Shown here in pieces: positions 50,233-57,609 of a stretch of DNA of 64,000 nucleotides. Under the pieces are notes generated by a model. The model was not told where the DNA came from and did no database searches. It saw only the letters and a list, made by a program, of their open reading frames with translations. Each line of letters opens with the position of its first letter. Positions within the stretch are counted from its first letter, which is position 1. The stretch lies in assembly GCF_016756395.1 (NCBI RefSeq), contig NZ_AP018365.1, forward strand, positions 4,377,001 through 4,441,000, read 5' to 3'. The position numbers were made by a program, and so were the translations under genes. The stretch is from Streptomyces sp. SN-593. Its GTDB lineage: Bacteria; Actinomycetota; Actinomycetes; Streptomycetales; Streptomycetaceae.

Positions 50233-51690
50233 ATGGGCGTTCGTGGGCGCAGGCCCAGGCGGAGCCGAAAACGCTGGGTCATCGCGATCGCGGTGTCCTT
50301 CGTGCTGCTGGTCGTCGGCGGCGCCGGGGCGATCTACCTCAAGCTGAACGCCAACATCTCGACCTTCGACTCCGCCGGACTGAGCAAGGACCGCCCCGCG
50401 GCCGAACAGGCCGACGCCAACGGCGACAAGGCGGAGAACGTCCTGCTGATCGGCTCCGACACCCGCGCCGGCGACAACGCCAAGCTGGGCGGCAAGGGCA
50501 CCTCGGGGAACATCGGCCGCTCGGACACCACGATCCTGCTGCACGTCTACCCCGACCACAAGCACGCGGTGGGCATCTCCATCCCGCGCGACTCGCTGGT
50601 GGACATCCCGCCCTGCCTGCTGCCGAACGGCACGTGGTCGGCGGAGCAGCCGAGCGGGATGTTCAACTCGGCCTTCTCGGTGGGCGACACCGCCCAGGGC
50701 AACCCGGCGTGCACGCAGAACACCGTGGAGAAGCTGTCGGGGATGCGGGTGGACCACACCATCGTGGTCGACTTCGAGGGCTTCGCGGCGATGACCTCGG
50801 CCGTGCACGGCGTCGACGTCTGCGTTCCGAACGACATCTACTCCGGTGACCTCAACCCCAACCTCGGGTACAGGGGCGAACTGGTCCTGCACAAGGGGAT
50901 GCAGAACCTCGCCGGGCAGGACGCGCTGGACTACGTGCGGATGCGGCACGGCATCGGCGACGGCTCGGACGTCGGCCGGATGCTGCGCCAGCAGGCGTTC
51001 CTGTCGGCCCTGATCGCCAAGGTCAAGGGCGAGGGCATGAACCCGACCACGCTGCTGCCGCTGGCCAACGCGGCGACGAAGTCGCTCACGGTGGACCCGG
51101 GCCTGGGCACCGCGGCGAAGCTGATGTCCTTCGGCCTGTCGCTGAAGAACGTCGACCTGAAGAACATCCAGTTCATCACCGCGCCCTGGAAGTACGCCGG
51201 TTCGCGGATAGACCTGGTCCACCCGGACGTGGACGACCTGTTCGCGCAGCTACGGGCGAACCGCACGCTGAACGGGACGAACGCCTCCGGCCAGGTCACC
51301 CCGAAGCCGACCCCGACGCCGTCGGTGGACGGCTCCGGCATCGCGGTGGCGGTCTTCAACGGGACGACCACGGACGGCCTGGCCGGCAAGGCGTCGGACC
51401 GGCTGACCAAGTCCGGCTTCACCGTGACCGGCACCTCCACCGCGCGCGCCCAGGACCACGCGACGACCGTGATCCAGTACGGTTCGGCGGAGAGCGGCCC
51501 GGCCCAGTCGCTGGAGAAGCTCTTCCCCGGCTCGCAGTTGGAGCCGCTGGGCATCAGCGGGATCAACCTGGTGGTCGGCGCGGACTTCGCCAAGACCGCG
51601 GCCTCCACGCCCACCACGCTGTCGAAGTCGGTCACCGACTCCGCCCGCAGCGCGTCCGCCAACCCCTGCTCCCAACTCTCCTACGGCTGA
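50233..51690 (+). CDS. LytR-CpsA-Psr (LCP) family cell-wall ligase with LytR_C domain
   Basis: 485-residue membrane enzyme. A basic N terminus (GRRPRRSRKRW) precedes one membrane helix VIAIAVSFVLLVVGGAGAIYL. The LCP domain follows: VLLIGSDTRAGDNAK, RSDTTILLHVYPDHKHAVGI, SIPRDSLVDIP, DFEGFAAMTSAVHGVDVCVP and DALDYVRMRHGIGDGSDVGR, with the Arg/Asp set that binds polyprenyl phosphate. A LytR_C domain (about 348-440, VAVFNGTTTDGLAGKASDRL) ends it. LCP enzymes attach anionic polymers to peptidoglycan. GTG 50227 is an alternative start. The end overlaps the convergent DUF6907 gene by 10 bp. Confidence 0.94.
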   Translation: MGVRGRRPRRSRKRWVIAIAVSFVLLVVGGAGAIYLKLNANISTFDSAGLSKDRPAAEQADANGDKAENVLLIGSDTRAGDNAKLGGKGTSGNIGRSDTTILLHVYPDHKHAVGISIPRDSLVDIPPCLLPNGTWSAEQPSGMFNSAFSVGDTAQGNPACTQNTVEKLSGMRVDHTIVVDFEGFAAMTSAVHGVDVCVPNDIYSGDLNPNLGYRGELVLHKGMQNLAGQDALDYVRMRHGIGDGSDVGRMLRQQAFLSALIAKVKGEGMNPTTLLPLANAATKSLTVDPGLGTAAKLMSFGLSLKNVDLKNIQFITAPWKYAGSRIDLVHPDVDDLFAQLRANRTLNGTNASGQVTPKPTPTPSVDGSGIAVAVFNGTTTDGLAGKASDRLTKSGFTVTGTSTARAQDHATTVIQYGSAESGPAQSLEKLFPGSQLEPLGISGINLVVGADFAKTAASTPTTLSKSVTDSARSASANPCSQLSYG

Positions 51691-52214
51691 CCCACGGGCG
51701 GGGTCGGACGCCCCGCCGCCGTGCGGTGGTGGATCCGCCAGTCGTCGTGGATCGCGGTGAAGGCGGGCAGGACGTGCTGGTCGAGGTGATCGGTGTGGGC
51801 GCGCAGGCGGGCGATGAGGGCGGCGAGTTCGCCCGGATCGTGGCAGACCGTCTCGTCGGTCTCGGTGACCTGGACGGTGAGGACGGGGTGGACCGGGAGG
51901 TCGGGTACGTCGCGGTCGGCGAAGGGGCGGCAGGTGATCGCGCAGAAGTACGCCGTCACGTGCCCGTCCTCGTCCAGTCCGTCGCCCGGGCCCACCAACG
52001 GGTCGATGACGTCGTGGAAGTAGCGGAACAGCTCGACGTCGACCAGGAGGACGGGGAGCAGGTGCGGGTCCACGCCGGACGCGCTCGGGTCCTCGTACGC
52101 CCACGGGGGCAGGTATCCCGACACGGACAGGCCGTTGGTCGCGGTGATCCGCCAGGTCCGGGGTTCGCCGGAGGTACGCAACTCCGCGGCGGACGCGGTG
52201 GTTTCGGGGCTCAC
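51681..52214 (-). CDS. DUF6907 family protein coupled to a Scr1-type regulator
   Basis: 177-residue protein sharing with the gene at 27081 the core RTWRITATNGLSVSGYLPPW, AYEDPSASGVDP and the closing LAALIARLRAHTDHLDQHVL. The start is GTG at 52214 and overlaps the TGA of the upstream regulator as GTGA, so translation is coupled. Three Cys/His-rich strands (YFCAITCRPF) are visible but no metal site is clear. Function unknown; possibly the regulator's partner instead of DUF397. Confidence 0.75.
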   Translation of the reverse strand: MSPETTASAAELRTSGEPRTWRITATNGLSVSGYLPPWAYEDPSASGVDPHLLPVLLVDVELFRYFHDVIDPLVGPGDGLDEDGHVTAYFCAITCRPFADRDVPDLPVHPVLTVQVTETDETVCHDPGELAALIARLRAHTDHLDQHVLPAFTAIHDDWRIHHRTAAGRPTPPVGQP

Positions 52215-53068
52215 GGTGCGATGTCCTTCGCCCGGCCGCTTCCGATGTGCTCATTCAGGAGGGTATGGAGGAAGGTCAGCGACTCCGCGGGGGTCAGCGC
52301 GGTGTCGCGCAGCAGGTCGTAGGCGTGCCGGAGCGGCTCGACGTCTTCCGGGTCCTCCGCGACGTGGTGGCCGCAACTGCTCCGCGCGTAGGCGATGGTG
52401 CGGCCTTGCGGGAGGTAGATCAACTCCAGGGAGCCGGGCAGATGGCGTGGCCCCGCGGCGAACGGGACCACGTGCAGCGAGACGTCGGGGAGTTGGGCCG
52501 CCTCGATGAGGTGTTCCAGCTGCCCCGTCCAGGTCTGCGGGTCCCGCGCCCTCGCTCGCAGCGCGGCCTCGTCGATCAACGCCCGGTAGTGGACCGGGTC
52601 CGGGCCGGACAGCCGCTCCTGCCGGGCCAGCCGCCCGGCGACCCGCGCCTGAACCTGCTCGGGGCTTCCGGTGCGCGCGGCGCGCACCTGCTCCTCGGCG
52701 TACGCGCGGGTCTGGAGCAGGTCCGGCACGGCGCCGGCGGCGTACTCCTGGATGCCGGCCGCCACCGCTTCCAACGGCGCCAGCCCCACGAACGGCCGCT
52801 CCTTCGCCTCCCGCTTCGCCAAGTACCACAGCCGCACGAGGAGTTCACCGGTGCCGTACACCTTGTCCAACGCGGCGGCCGCCTGCACGGTCCCCAGCCG
52901 CTGCCCCCGCTCCAGACGGTGCAGGTACGACTGCTCGTACAGGCACAGCTCCGCGAGCTGAACCAGCGTCAACCCCGACTCCTGCCGCCGGTACGCCAGT
53001 TCCCACGCATACCACTCCCGCGCCGACAACGCCTCCCCGCCGGCCATGCCATTGCCGCTGCTACCCAT
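52211..53068 (-). CDS. Scr1-type helix-turn-helix regulator (XRE plus DUF5753)
   Basis: 285-residue regulator close in pattern to that at 25107: HTH LTLVQLAELCLYEQSYLHRL, then AVPDLLQTRAYAEEQVRAAR, LIDEAALRARARDPQTWTGQ, VSLHVVPFAAGPRHLPGSLE, SCGHHVAEDPEDVEPLRHAY. No DUF397 gene follows; a DUF6907 gene is coupled instead. ATG 53068 chosen; ATG 53098 is in frame. Divergent from the GntR gene. Confidence 0.9.
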   Translation of the reverse strand: MGSSGNGMAGGEALSAREWYAWELAYRRQESGLTLVQLAELCLYEQSYLHRLERGQRLGTVQAAAALDKVYGTGELLVRLWYLAKREAKERPFVGLAPLEAVAAGIQEYAAGAVPDLLQTRAYAEEQVRAARTGSPEQVQARVAGRLARQERLSGPDPVHYRALIDEAALRARARDPQTWTGQLEHLIEAAQLPDVSLHVVPFAAGPRHLPGSLELIYLPQGRTIAYARSSCGHHVAEDPEDVEPLRHAYDLLRDTALTPAESLTFLHTLLNEHIGSGRAKDIAP

Positions 53069-53153
53069 TCGGCTGTCCCTCTCCGGTGTCGTGATCATGG
53101 TGGGTGCTTCGCCCGTTGCGGTGCGGAGTCCCCGTGGGGACCGAAGCACCGCG

Positions 53154-53246
53154 CTGGCTTGAGCCACTAACTGGCTTGAGCCAGTTGACCATGGCGGCTG
53201 GCGCCAGTCAACCCACTGGCTTGAGCCAGTTGTATGCTGAGCCGTA
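53154..53246 (+). promoter_or_regulatory. Four palindromic operators and leaderless promoter of the GntR gene
   Basis: CTGGCTTGAGCCA-type palindromes at 53154-53167, 53169-53186 (AACTGGCTTGAGCCAGTT), 53198-53207 (CTGGCGCCAG) and 53215-53230 (ACTGGCTTGAGCCAGT). TATGCT at 53233-53238 is a good -10 box, and transcription about 7 bases on would begin at the ATG at 53246, with no leader. The last operator abuts the -10. Confidence 0.75.
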
Positions 53247-54022
53247 TGACCAGGCCCGAGAGTTCCGGCGGCCAGCAGCCCGCCAGCAGGCGCATCGCCG
53301 AAGTGCTGCGATCCGCCATCCAGTCCGGCGAGCTCCGCCCCGGGGACAGGCTCCCGTCGGAACGAGTGCTGGCCGACCAGTACGGCGCCGCGCGCAATAC
53401 CGCACGTGAAGCCGTTCGCCTCCTTGCCGAAGAAGGGCTGGTCGTCGCTCAGCACGGGCGCGGCGTCTTCGTTCGGGAGGCCCGTCGGCTCTTCCGGTTC
53501 GGCAGCGACCGATACGCACGCAAGAACCGCGAGACGGGGCTCACGCCCTTCAGGTTGGAAGCTCGGCGGCAAGGGAAATCGGCGCGGATCGACGTCGTCT
53601 CCATCGCACGCGAGATGCCGCCGCGCGACATCGCGGAGCGCTTGGACGTCGCTCCCGACGACTTGAGCGTCGTCCACAGGGAGAACCACTACTTCGCGGA
53701 TGACGAGCCTGTGCAGGTCGTTTCCACGTACCTGCGGTGGGAGGAAGCGGAGGGAACGCTCCTTATGGAGGCCAAGAGCGGCCCGGACGGGATCTATGGC
53801 CGTCTCGAAGAGCTGGGACATGCCATGACGTCCATCCGGGACGAGATCTTCGCTCGCATGCCCACGCCGCACGAGACGGCGGTGCTCGGGCTTCCGCCCG
53901 GGGTACCTGTCCTCGAAGTGCTGCACACGAGCCTCGATCAGGACGGGCGGCCCTTCGAGGTGTCCCGCTTCGTCCACCGGTCCGACCTCACCGGTCTCAC
54001 GTACGAGCTGCCGGTCACGTGA
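53246..54022 (+). CDS. GntR/HutC-type transcriptional regulator (UTRA domain)
   Basis: 258-residue GntR regulator. Winged HTH: RIAEVLRSAIQSGELRPGDR, LPSERVLADQYGAARNTARE, AVRLLAEEGLVVAQHGRGVF. The UTRA effector domain follows (about 95-255: YFADDEPVQVVSTYLRWEEA, RMPTPHETAVLGLPPGVPVL, VLHTSLDQDGRPFEVSRFVH). This type is common on integrative plasmids and in streptomycete chromosomes. ATG 53246 fits a leaderless transcript; ATG 53234 is in frame but overlaps the -10 box. The acetyltransferase gene follows within 20 bp, probably as an operon. Confidence 0.92.
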   Translation: MTRPESSGGQQPASRRIAEVLRSAIQSGELRPGDRLPSERVLADQYGAARNTAREAVRLLAEEGLVVAQHGRGVFVREARRLFRFGSDRYARKNRETGLTPFRLEARRQGKSARIDVVSIAREMPPRDIAERLDVAPDDLSVVHRENHYFADDEPVQVVSTYLRWEEAEGTLLMEAKSGPDGIYGRLEELGHAMTSIRDEIFARMPTPHETAVLGLPPGVPVLEVLHTSLDQDGRPFEVSRFVHRSDLTGLTYELPVT

Positions 54023-54042
54023 TGTTGCCGGAGGAGGCGAAC

Positions 54043-54603
54043 GTGGCGAAGGTGCCGGGAAGCGGTGACGGGGAGGTCGTCGTCCGGCCTCGCACCACCG
54101 CGGACATCCAGCAGGCGGCCGCCGTCCTTGTGGCGGTCCACACGTCGGACGGTTATCCGGTCGAGGGCGTGGAGGATCCGGAGCAGTGGCTGTGCCCGGA
54201 GGGGACCTTGGGCGCCTGGGTGGCCCTCGCCGACGGCCGCGTGATCGGGCACGCGGTGGTCGCCCGGCCGGCGGGGGAAGACGCCGTAGGGATCTGGGCG
54301 GAGCGCAGCGGGGAGTCGGAGGAGGGGATCGGGGTGCTCGCGCGCCTCTTCGTGCTGCGCGAGGCCAGGAAGCGTTCCGCCGGAGAACTCCTCGTCCGGG
54401 CCGCCGAGGACTTCGCGTTGAGCAGGGGCATGCGCCTGGTGCTGGACGTGATGGTCAAGGACGCGGCGGCGATCCGCCTGTACGAACGTCTCGGGTGGCG
54501 CGAGATCGGCCGCGTCGTCCACCGCTTCGGAGCTGCGGACGCCGTGGACGCGCTGGCGTTCGTCGGCGCCGAGCGCCGCGGCCGGAACGAGGACGGGGCC
54601 TGA
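54043..54603 (+). CDS. GNAT family N-acetyltransferase
   Basis: 186-residue GNAT, probably co-transcribed with the GntR gene. Pattern VVRPRTTADIQQAAAVLVAV, VHTSDGYPVEGVEDPEQWL, then LGAWVALADGRVIGHAVVAR and the acetyl-CoA region VLARLFVLREARKRSAGELL, LDVMVKDAAAIRLYERLGWR. It is a paralogue of 31155-31703. I use GTG 54043 because GGAGGAGG precedes it; ATG 54022, overlapping the GntR stop (TGATG), is an alternative. Confidence 0.85.
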   Translation: MAKVPGSGDGEVVVRPRTTADIQQAAAVLVAVHTSDGYPVEGVEDPEQWLCPEGTLGAWVALADGRVIGHAVVARPAGEDAVGIWAERSGESEEGIGVLARLFVLREARKRSAGELLVRAAEDFALSRGMRLVLDVMVKDAAAIRLYERLGWREIGRVVHRFGAADAVDALAFVGAERRGRNEDGA

Positions 54604-54689
54604 CGACCGTGGCGCGTGCGGGGACTTCGGCCGTCACCGGCCGGTTCCGGTGACGGCCGGACGGGACGCGGCCGGTTCCGGCTCGGACG

Positions 54690-55130
54690 TCAGTCGGCGA
54701 CGTGGGCCTGTGCGGTGACGCGGTCGACGCGGGCGCGGACCAGGTACTCGCCGGGGACGGCGTTGCGCGCGCCGAACTCCGCGGCGCGGTCCGCGCCCAT
54801 GTAGCGCCCGCCGATCCGGGTGCCCCACTCCTGGAGGGCCACCAGGTCCTCCGACAGCTCCGCGGTGCACTCCAGGAGCACGAAGGAGTAGGGCGGCTCC
54901 TGGTCGTCCACGCACAGGGCGAAGTGCGGGTCGCGGCGCAGCGCGCGGCCCTTGAGGGAGTCGTGGCCGGTCATGAAGACCACCCGGACGTCGGCCGGGT
55001 CGGTGTCGTCGAGCACGAACCAGACGGGGGTGACGTGCGGCCGTCCGTTCCTGCGCTGGACGGCGATCTTTCCGGTGCGAGTGCCGGTCGTGGCGAACGC
55101 GCGCCACTCCGCCTCGGTCATGTGCGCCAT
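54690..55130 (-). CDS. PPOX-class F420-dependent oxidoreductase
   Basis: 146-residue split-barrel protein: MTEAEWRAFATTGTRTGKIA, VQRRNGRPHVTPVWFVLDD, VRVVFMTGHDSLKGRALRRD, PHFALCVDDQEPPYSFVLLE. The pattern HVTPVWF...LKGRALRRDP is characteristic of actinobacterial F420-binding members, which reduce diverse substrates; F420 preference is inferred from that. ATG at 55130. Confidence 0.88.
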   Translation of the reverse strand: MAHMTEAEWRAFATTGTRTGKIAVQRRNGRPHVTPVWFVLDDTDPADVRVVFMTGHDSLKGRALRRDPHFALCVDDQEPPYSFVLLECTAELSEDLVALQEWGTRIGGRYMGADRAAEFGARNAVPGEYLVRARVDRVTAQAHVAD

Positions 55131-55219
55131 GGCCGAAGGATAGGACGGCGGGGCCCGGGGGCCGTGCCTCCGCGCGGCGCGGCGGCGACGGGAGGCCGCC
55201 GGCCCCCCGGTCGGCCCGC

Positions 55220-55444
55220 TCAGCCCGCCTTGGCGGCGGAGCCGCGGACCTCCAGGCCGTCGAGCAGGTCGGCGGTGGCCGCGGCGACCGCGGCCACCGC
55301 CGCGTCGAAGACCTCCTGGTTGTGCGCGGCGGGCGCGCGGAACCCGGAGACCTTCCGTACGTACTGCAACGCGGCGGCGCGGATGTCCTCGTCGTGCACC
55401 TCGGGGGCCATCGGCGGACGCAGGGTCCTGATGCTTCTGCACAT
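55220..55444 (-). CDS. DUF2277 family protein
   Basis: 74-residue protein beginning MCRSIRTLRPPMAPEVHDED, with IRAAALQYVRKVSGFRAPAA and HNQEVFDAAVAAVAAATADL. This is the full length and pattern of DUF2277, a small helical family of unknown function found in many bacteria. It lies 89 bp upstream of the F420-type oxidoreductase gene in the same direction. Confidence 0.92.
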   Translation of the reverse strand: MCRSIRTLRPPMAPEVHDEDIRAAALQYVRKVSGFRAPAAHNQEVFDAAVAAVAAATADLLDGLEVRGSAAKAG

Positions 55445-55581
55445 GCCTCCAGTGTGCCGCGCGGGTCCGACACGGGGCGGCTGTGGCGGACGGTACGGGT
55501 GGGCCGGACCGGGCGGGCGGGAAGCGATCCGGTCCGCCCCCTTGGCGCGCGGACCCGGGGATGCTTCAATGCTCGGCACGC

Positions 55582-55600
55582 GTTAGGAAGCTTTCCTAAC
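55582..55600 (+). promoter_or_regulatory. Palindromic operator of the chitosanase gene (CsnR-type)
   Basis: GTTAGGAA-GCT-TTCCTAAC, a perfect 8-3-8 palindrome 104 bp upstream of the chitosanase start. Streptomycete chitosanase genes are known to have an AGGAAA/TTTCCT-type operator bound by the ROK repressor CsnR; this fits closely. Confidence 0.82.
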
Positions 55601-55703
55601 CAATGGCCAGTGCCAGCCCCGCAACCGACGTTGGCCGCCGCCCCACCGGACGCACGCACCCGGGCCGCCCGGGGCCGGGGCGCGGCCGGAGACGGAGACG
55701 CAC

Positions 55704-56558
55704 GTGCACACCTCCCCCCACCGCCCCGGCGCCCCGCGCCGCACCCTGACCCGGCGCACCGCGCTCGCCGCCGCCGTGGCCCTGCTCACCGCGGGCGGCG
55801 CGACCCTGTCGACGGCCGGCGCCGCCGGCGCCGCCACCGCCACCGGCCTGGACGACCCGCACAAGAAGGAGATCGCGATGGAGCTGGTCTCCTCCGCCGA
55901 GAACTCCTCGCTCGACTGGAAGGCGCAGTACCAGTACATCGAGGACATCGGCGACGGCCGCGGCTACACCGCCGGCATCATCGGCTTCTGCTCCGGCACC
56001 GGCGACATGCTCGAACTCGTCCAGCACTACACGGACATGGAGCCGGGCAACCCGCTGGCGAAGTACCTGCCCGCCCTGGAGCAGGACAACGGCACCGACT
56101 CGCACGCCGGCCTCGGCTCGGCGTTCGTCAGCGCGTGGCGGACCGCCGCGAAGGACACCGTCTTCCAGCAGGCGCAGGACGACGAGCGCGACGACGTGTA
56201 CTTCGACCCCGCGGTGGCCCAGGCCAAGGCGGACGGGCTGGGCACGCTGGGCCAGTTCGCCTACTACGACGCGATGGTCATGCACGGCCCCGGCGACGAC
56301 CCGGTGAGCTTCGGCGGCATCCGCAGGACCGCGATGAAGAAGGCGAAGACGCCCGCGCAGGGCGGCGACGAGACGGCGTACCTCAACGCCTACCTCGACG
56401 CCCGCAAGGCCGCGATGCTCACCGAGGCCGCGCACGACGACACCAGCCGGGTGGACACCGAGCAGCGGGTGTTCCTCGACGCGGGCAACCTCAACCTCGA
56501 CCCGCCGCTGCACTGGAAGACCTACGGGGACTCCTACGAGATCCTCACCCTGCCGTAG
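55704..56558 (+). CDS. csn: Secreted chitosanase, glycoside hydrolase family 46
   Basis: 284-residue exported GH46 chitosanase that hydrolyses chitosan outside the cell. The signal peptide spans about 1-44, with RRTLTRRTALAAAV resembling a twin-arginine signal. Catalytic residues are present with exact family spacing: Glu66 in VSSAENSSLDWKAQYQYIED, Asp84 and Thr89 in IGDGRGYTAGIIGFCSGTGD (equivalent to Glu22, Asp40 and Thr45 of the N174 enzyme). GTG start at 55704 with GGAGACGGAG upstream. Regulated by the palindrome at 55582, and induced by chitosan oligomers in relatives. Confidence 0.96.
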   Translation: MHTSPHRPGAPRRTLTRRTALAAAVALLTAGGATLSTAGAAGAATATGLDDPHKKEIAMELVSSAENSSLDWKAQYQYIEDIGDGRGYTAGIIGFCSGTGDMLELVQHYTDMEPGNPLAKYLPALEQDNGTDSHAGLGSAFVSAWRTAAKDTVFQQAQDDERDDVYFDPAVAQAKADGLGTLGQFAYYDAMVMHGPGDDPVSFGGIRRTAMKKAKTPAQGGDETAYLNAYLDARKAAMLTEAAHDDTSRVDTEQRVFLDAGNLNLDPPLHWKTYGDSYEILTLP

Positions 56559-56690
56559 GCCGTAGGCCGTAAGCGGCGGCTCCCGGTCCCGCACCGACCC
56601 TGCCCCGCCCCTCCACCCCTGCCCCCGCCCGTTCCACCCCGGCCCGGGCCCTGCCGCCGGGCCGGCCGGGCCGGGTACGCTCGCGGGCGT

Positions 56691-56705
56691 AGAGATCCGA
56701 TCTCT
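56691..56705 (+). promoter_or_regulatory. Perfect palindrome upstream of the RbsD/FucU gene
   Basis: AGAGATC-C-GATCTCT (7-1-7), 30 bp before the ATG at 56736. A likely repressor site; the regulator is not nearby. Confidence 0.6.
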
Positions 56706-56735
56706 GCGCCCGTTCGCGCGTCCGAGGAGCCCCAG

Positions 56736-57155
56736 ATGCTGCGCTACCAGCTCACCCACCCGACGATTCTCGCGGCGCTCGCGTCCGCGGGCCACGGTTC
56801 CCGGGTGCTGGTCTCCGACGGCCACTACCCCCACACCACCGGCGCGCACCCGGCCGCCGAGCGGGTGTACCTCAACCTCGCCCCCGACCGGATGCTGGTC
56901 ACCGAGGTGCTGGCCGCGCTGGCGGACGCGGTGCCGTTCGAGGCCGCCACGGTGATGACCCCGCCGCCCGAGCAGCCCGAGCCGGAGGTGTTCGCCGAGT
57001 TCCGCGCGGCGCTGCCCGGGCTGCCGCTCGACGGCCTCGACCGGCACGCCTTCTACGACGCCGCCCGCGGCCGCGACACCGCTCTGGTCATCGCCACCGG
57101 CGACCGGCGCACGTACGCGAACCTCCTGCTCACCCTCGGCGTGCGCGCGGACTGA
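56736..57155 (+). CDS. RbsD/FucU family sugar mutarotase
   Basis: 139-residue RbsD/FucU protein: LTHPTILAALASAGHGSRVL, VSDGHYPHTTGAHPAAERVY, LNLAPDRMLVTEVLAALADA and the closing RRTYANLLLTLGV. The catalytic His of the family is in SDGHYP (about residue 30). These enzymes interconvert anomers of ribose or fucose. It stands alone with no transporter or kinase nearby. A strong palindrome lies 30 bp upstream of the ATG. Confidence 0.9.
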   Translation: MLRYQLTHPTILAALASAGHGSRVLVSDGHYPHTTGAHPAAERVYLNLAPDRMLVTEVLAALADAVPFEAATVMTPPPEQPEPEVFAEFRAALPGLPLDGLDRHAFYDAARGRDTALVIATGDRRTYANLLLTLGVRAD

Positions 57156-57239
57156 CCCGGGCCCCTCCCGGCTCTAAGCTGTACTCCATTCGAGTGTGGC
57201 GGGTGCCGGGTGGCACCGAGCGGATGGGGGCGCGACGCG

Positions 57240-57605
57240 ATGGACGCCTGGGTCTGGTGGGTGGTGGCCGTCTTCGGCCTCGGAGCGCTCACGTCGGTGA
57301 ACGACGCGCTGCGCACCGCGTTGCGCACCCGCCACAAGCGGAAGATGGAGCGGTTGCAGGCCGCGCGGGACGAGCGGCGCGAACTCGCGGCGGCCGGGCG
57401 CCCGCCCGAGCCGGTGTGCGGCTGCACCCACCACCTCGCCAAGCACGACAAGCAGGGCAAGTGCCATGAGCTGGTGGAGTTCCCCACCGCGTGGGACGCC
57501 GACCGCAAGCCGACGCAGTACGAGGCGGGCACCTGCAACTGCCAGCAGTACGTGGGCCCGCAGCCGCTCGGACAGGTCTACGCCGAGGAGATCGCCGACC
57601 TGTGA
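57240..57605 (+). CDS. Small membrane protein with Cys/His cluster
   Basis: 121-residue protein. One membrane helix at the N terminus (MDAWVWWVVAVFGLGALTSV), a basic helix (TRHKRKMERLQAARDERREL), then a cytoplasmic Cys/His-rich end with VCGCTHHLAKHDKQGKCHEL and AGTCNCQQYVGPQPLGQ, which could bind zinc. No name can be assigned; such proteins are common in streptomycetes. ATG 57240 chosen; an upstream frame to 57210 is less likely. Confidence 0.75.
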   Translation: MDAWVWWVVAVFGLGALTSVNDALRTALRTRHKRKMERLQAARDERRELAAAGRPPEPVCGCTHHLAKHDKQGKCHELVEFPTAWDADRKPTQYEAGTCNCQQYVGPQPLGQVYAEEIADL

Positions 57606-57609
57606 GCCG

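Noticed and set aside
53154..54603. Integrated conjugative plasmid around the GntR gene
   Set aside because: The operator style recalls plasmid regulators, but no transfer, replication, excisionase or integrase gene and no tRNA attachment site are present.
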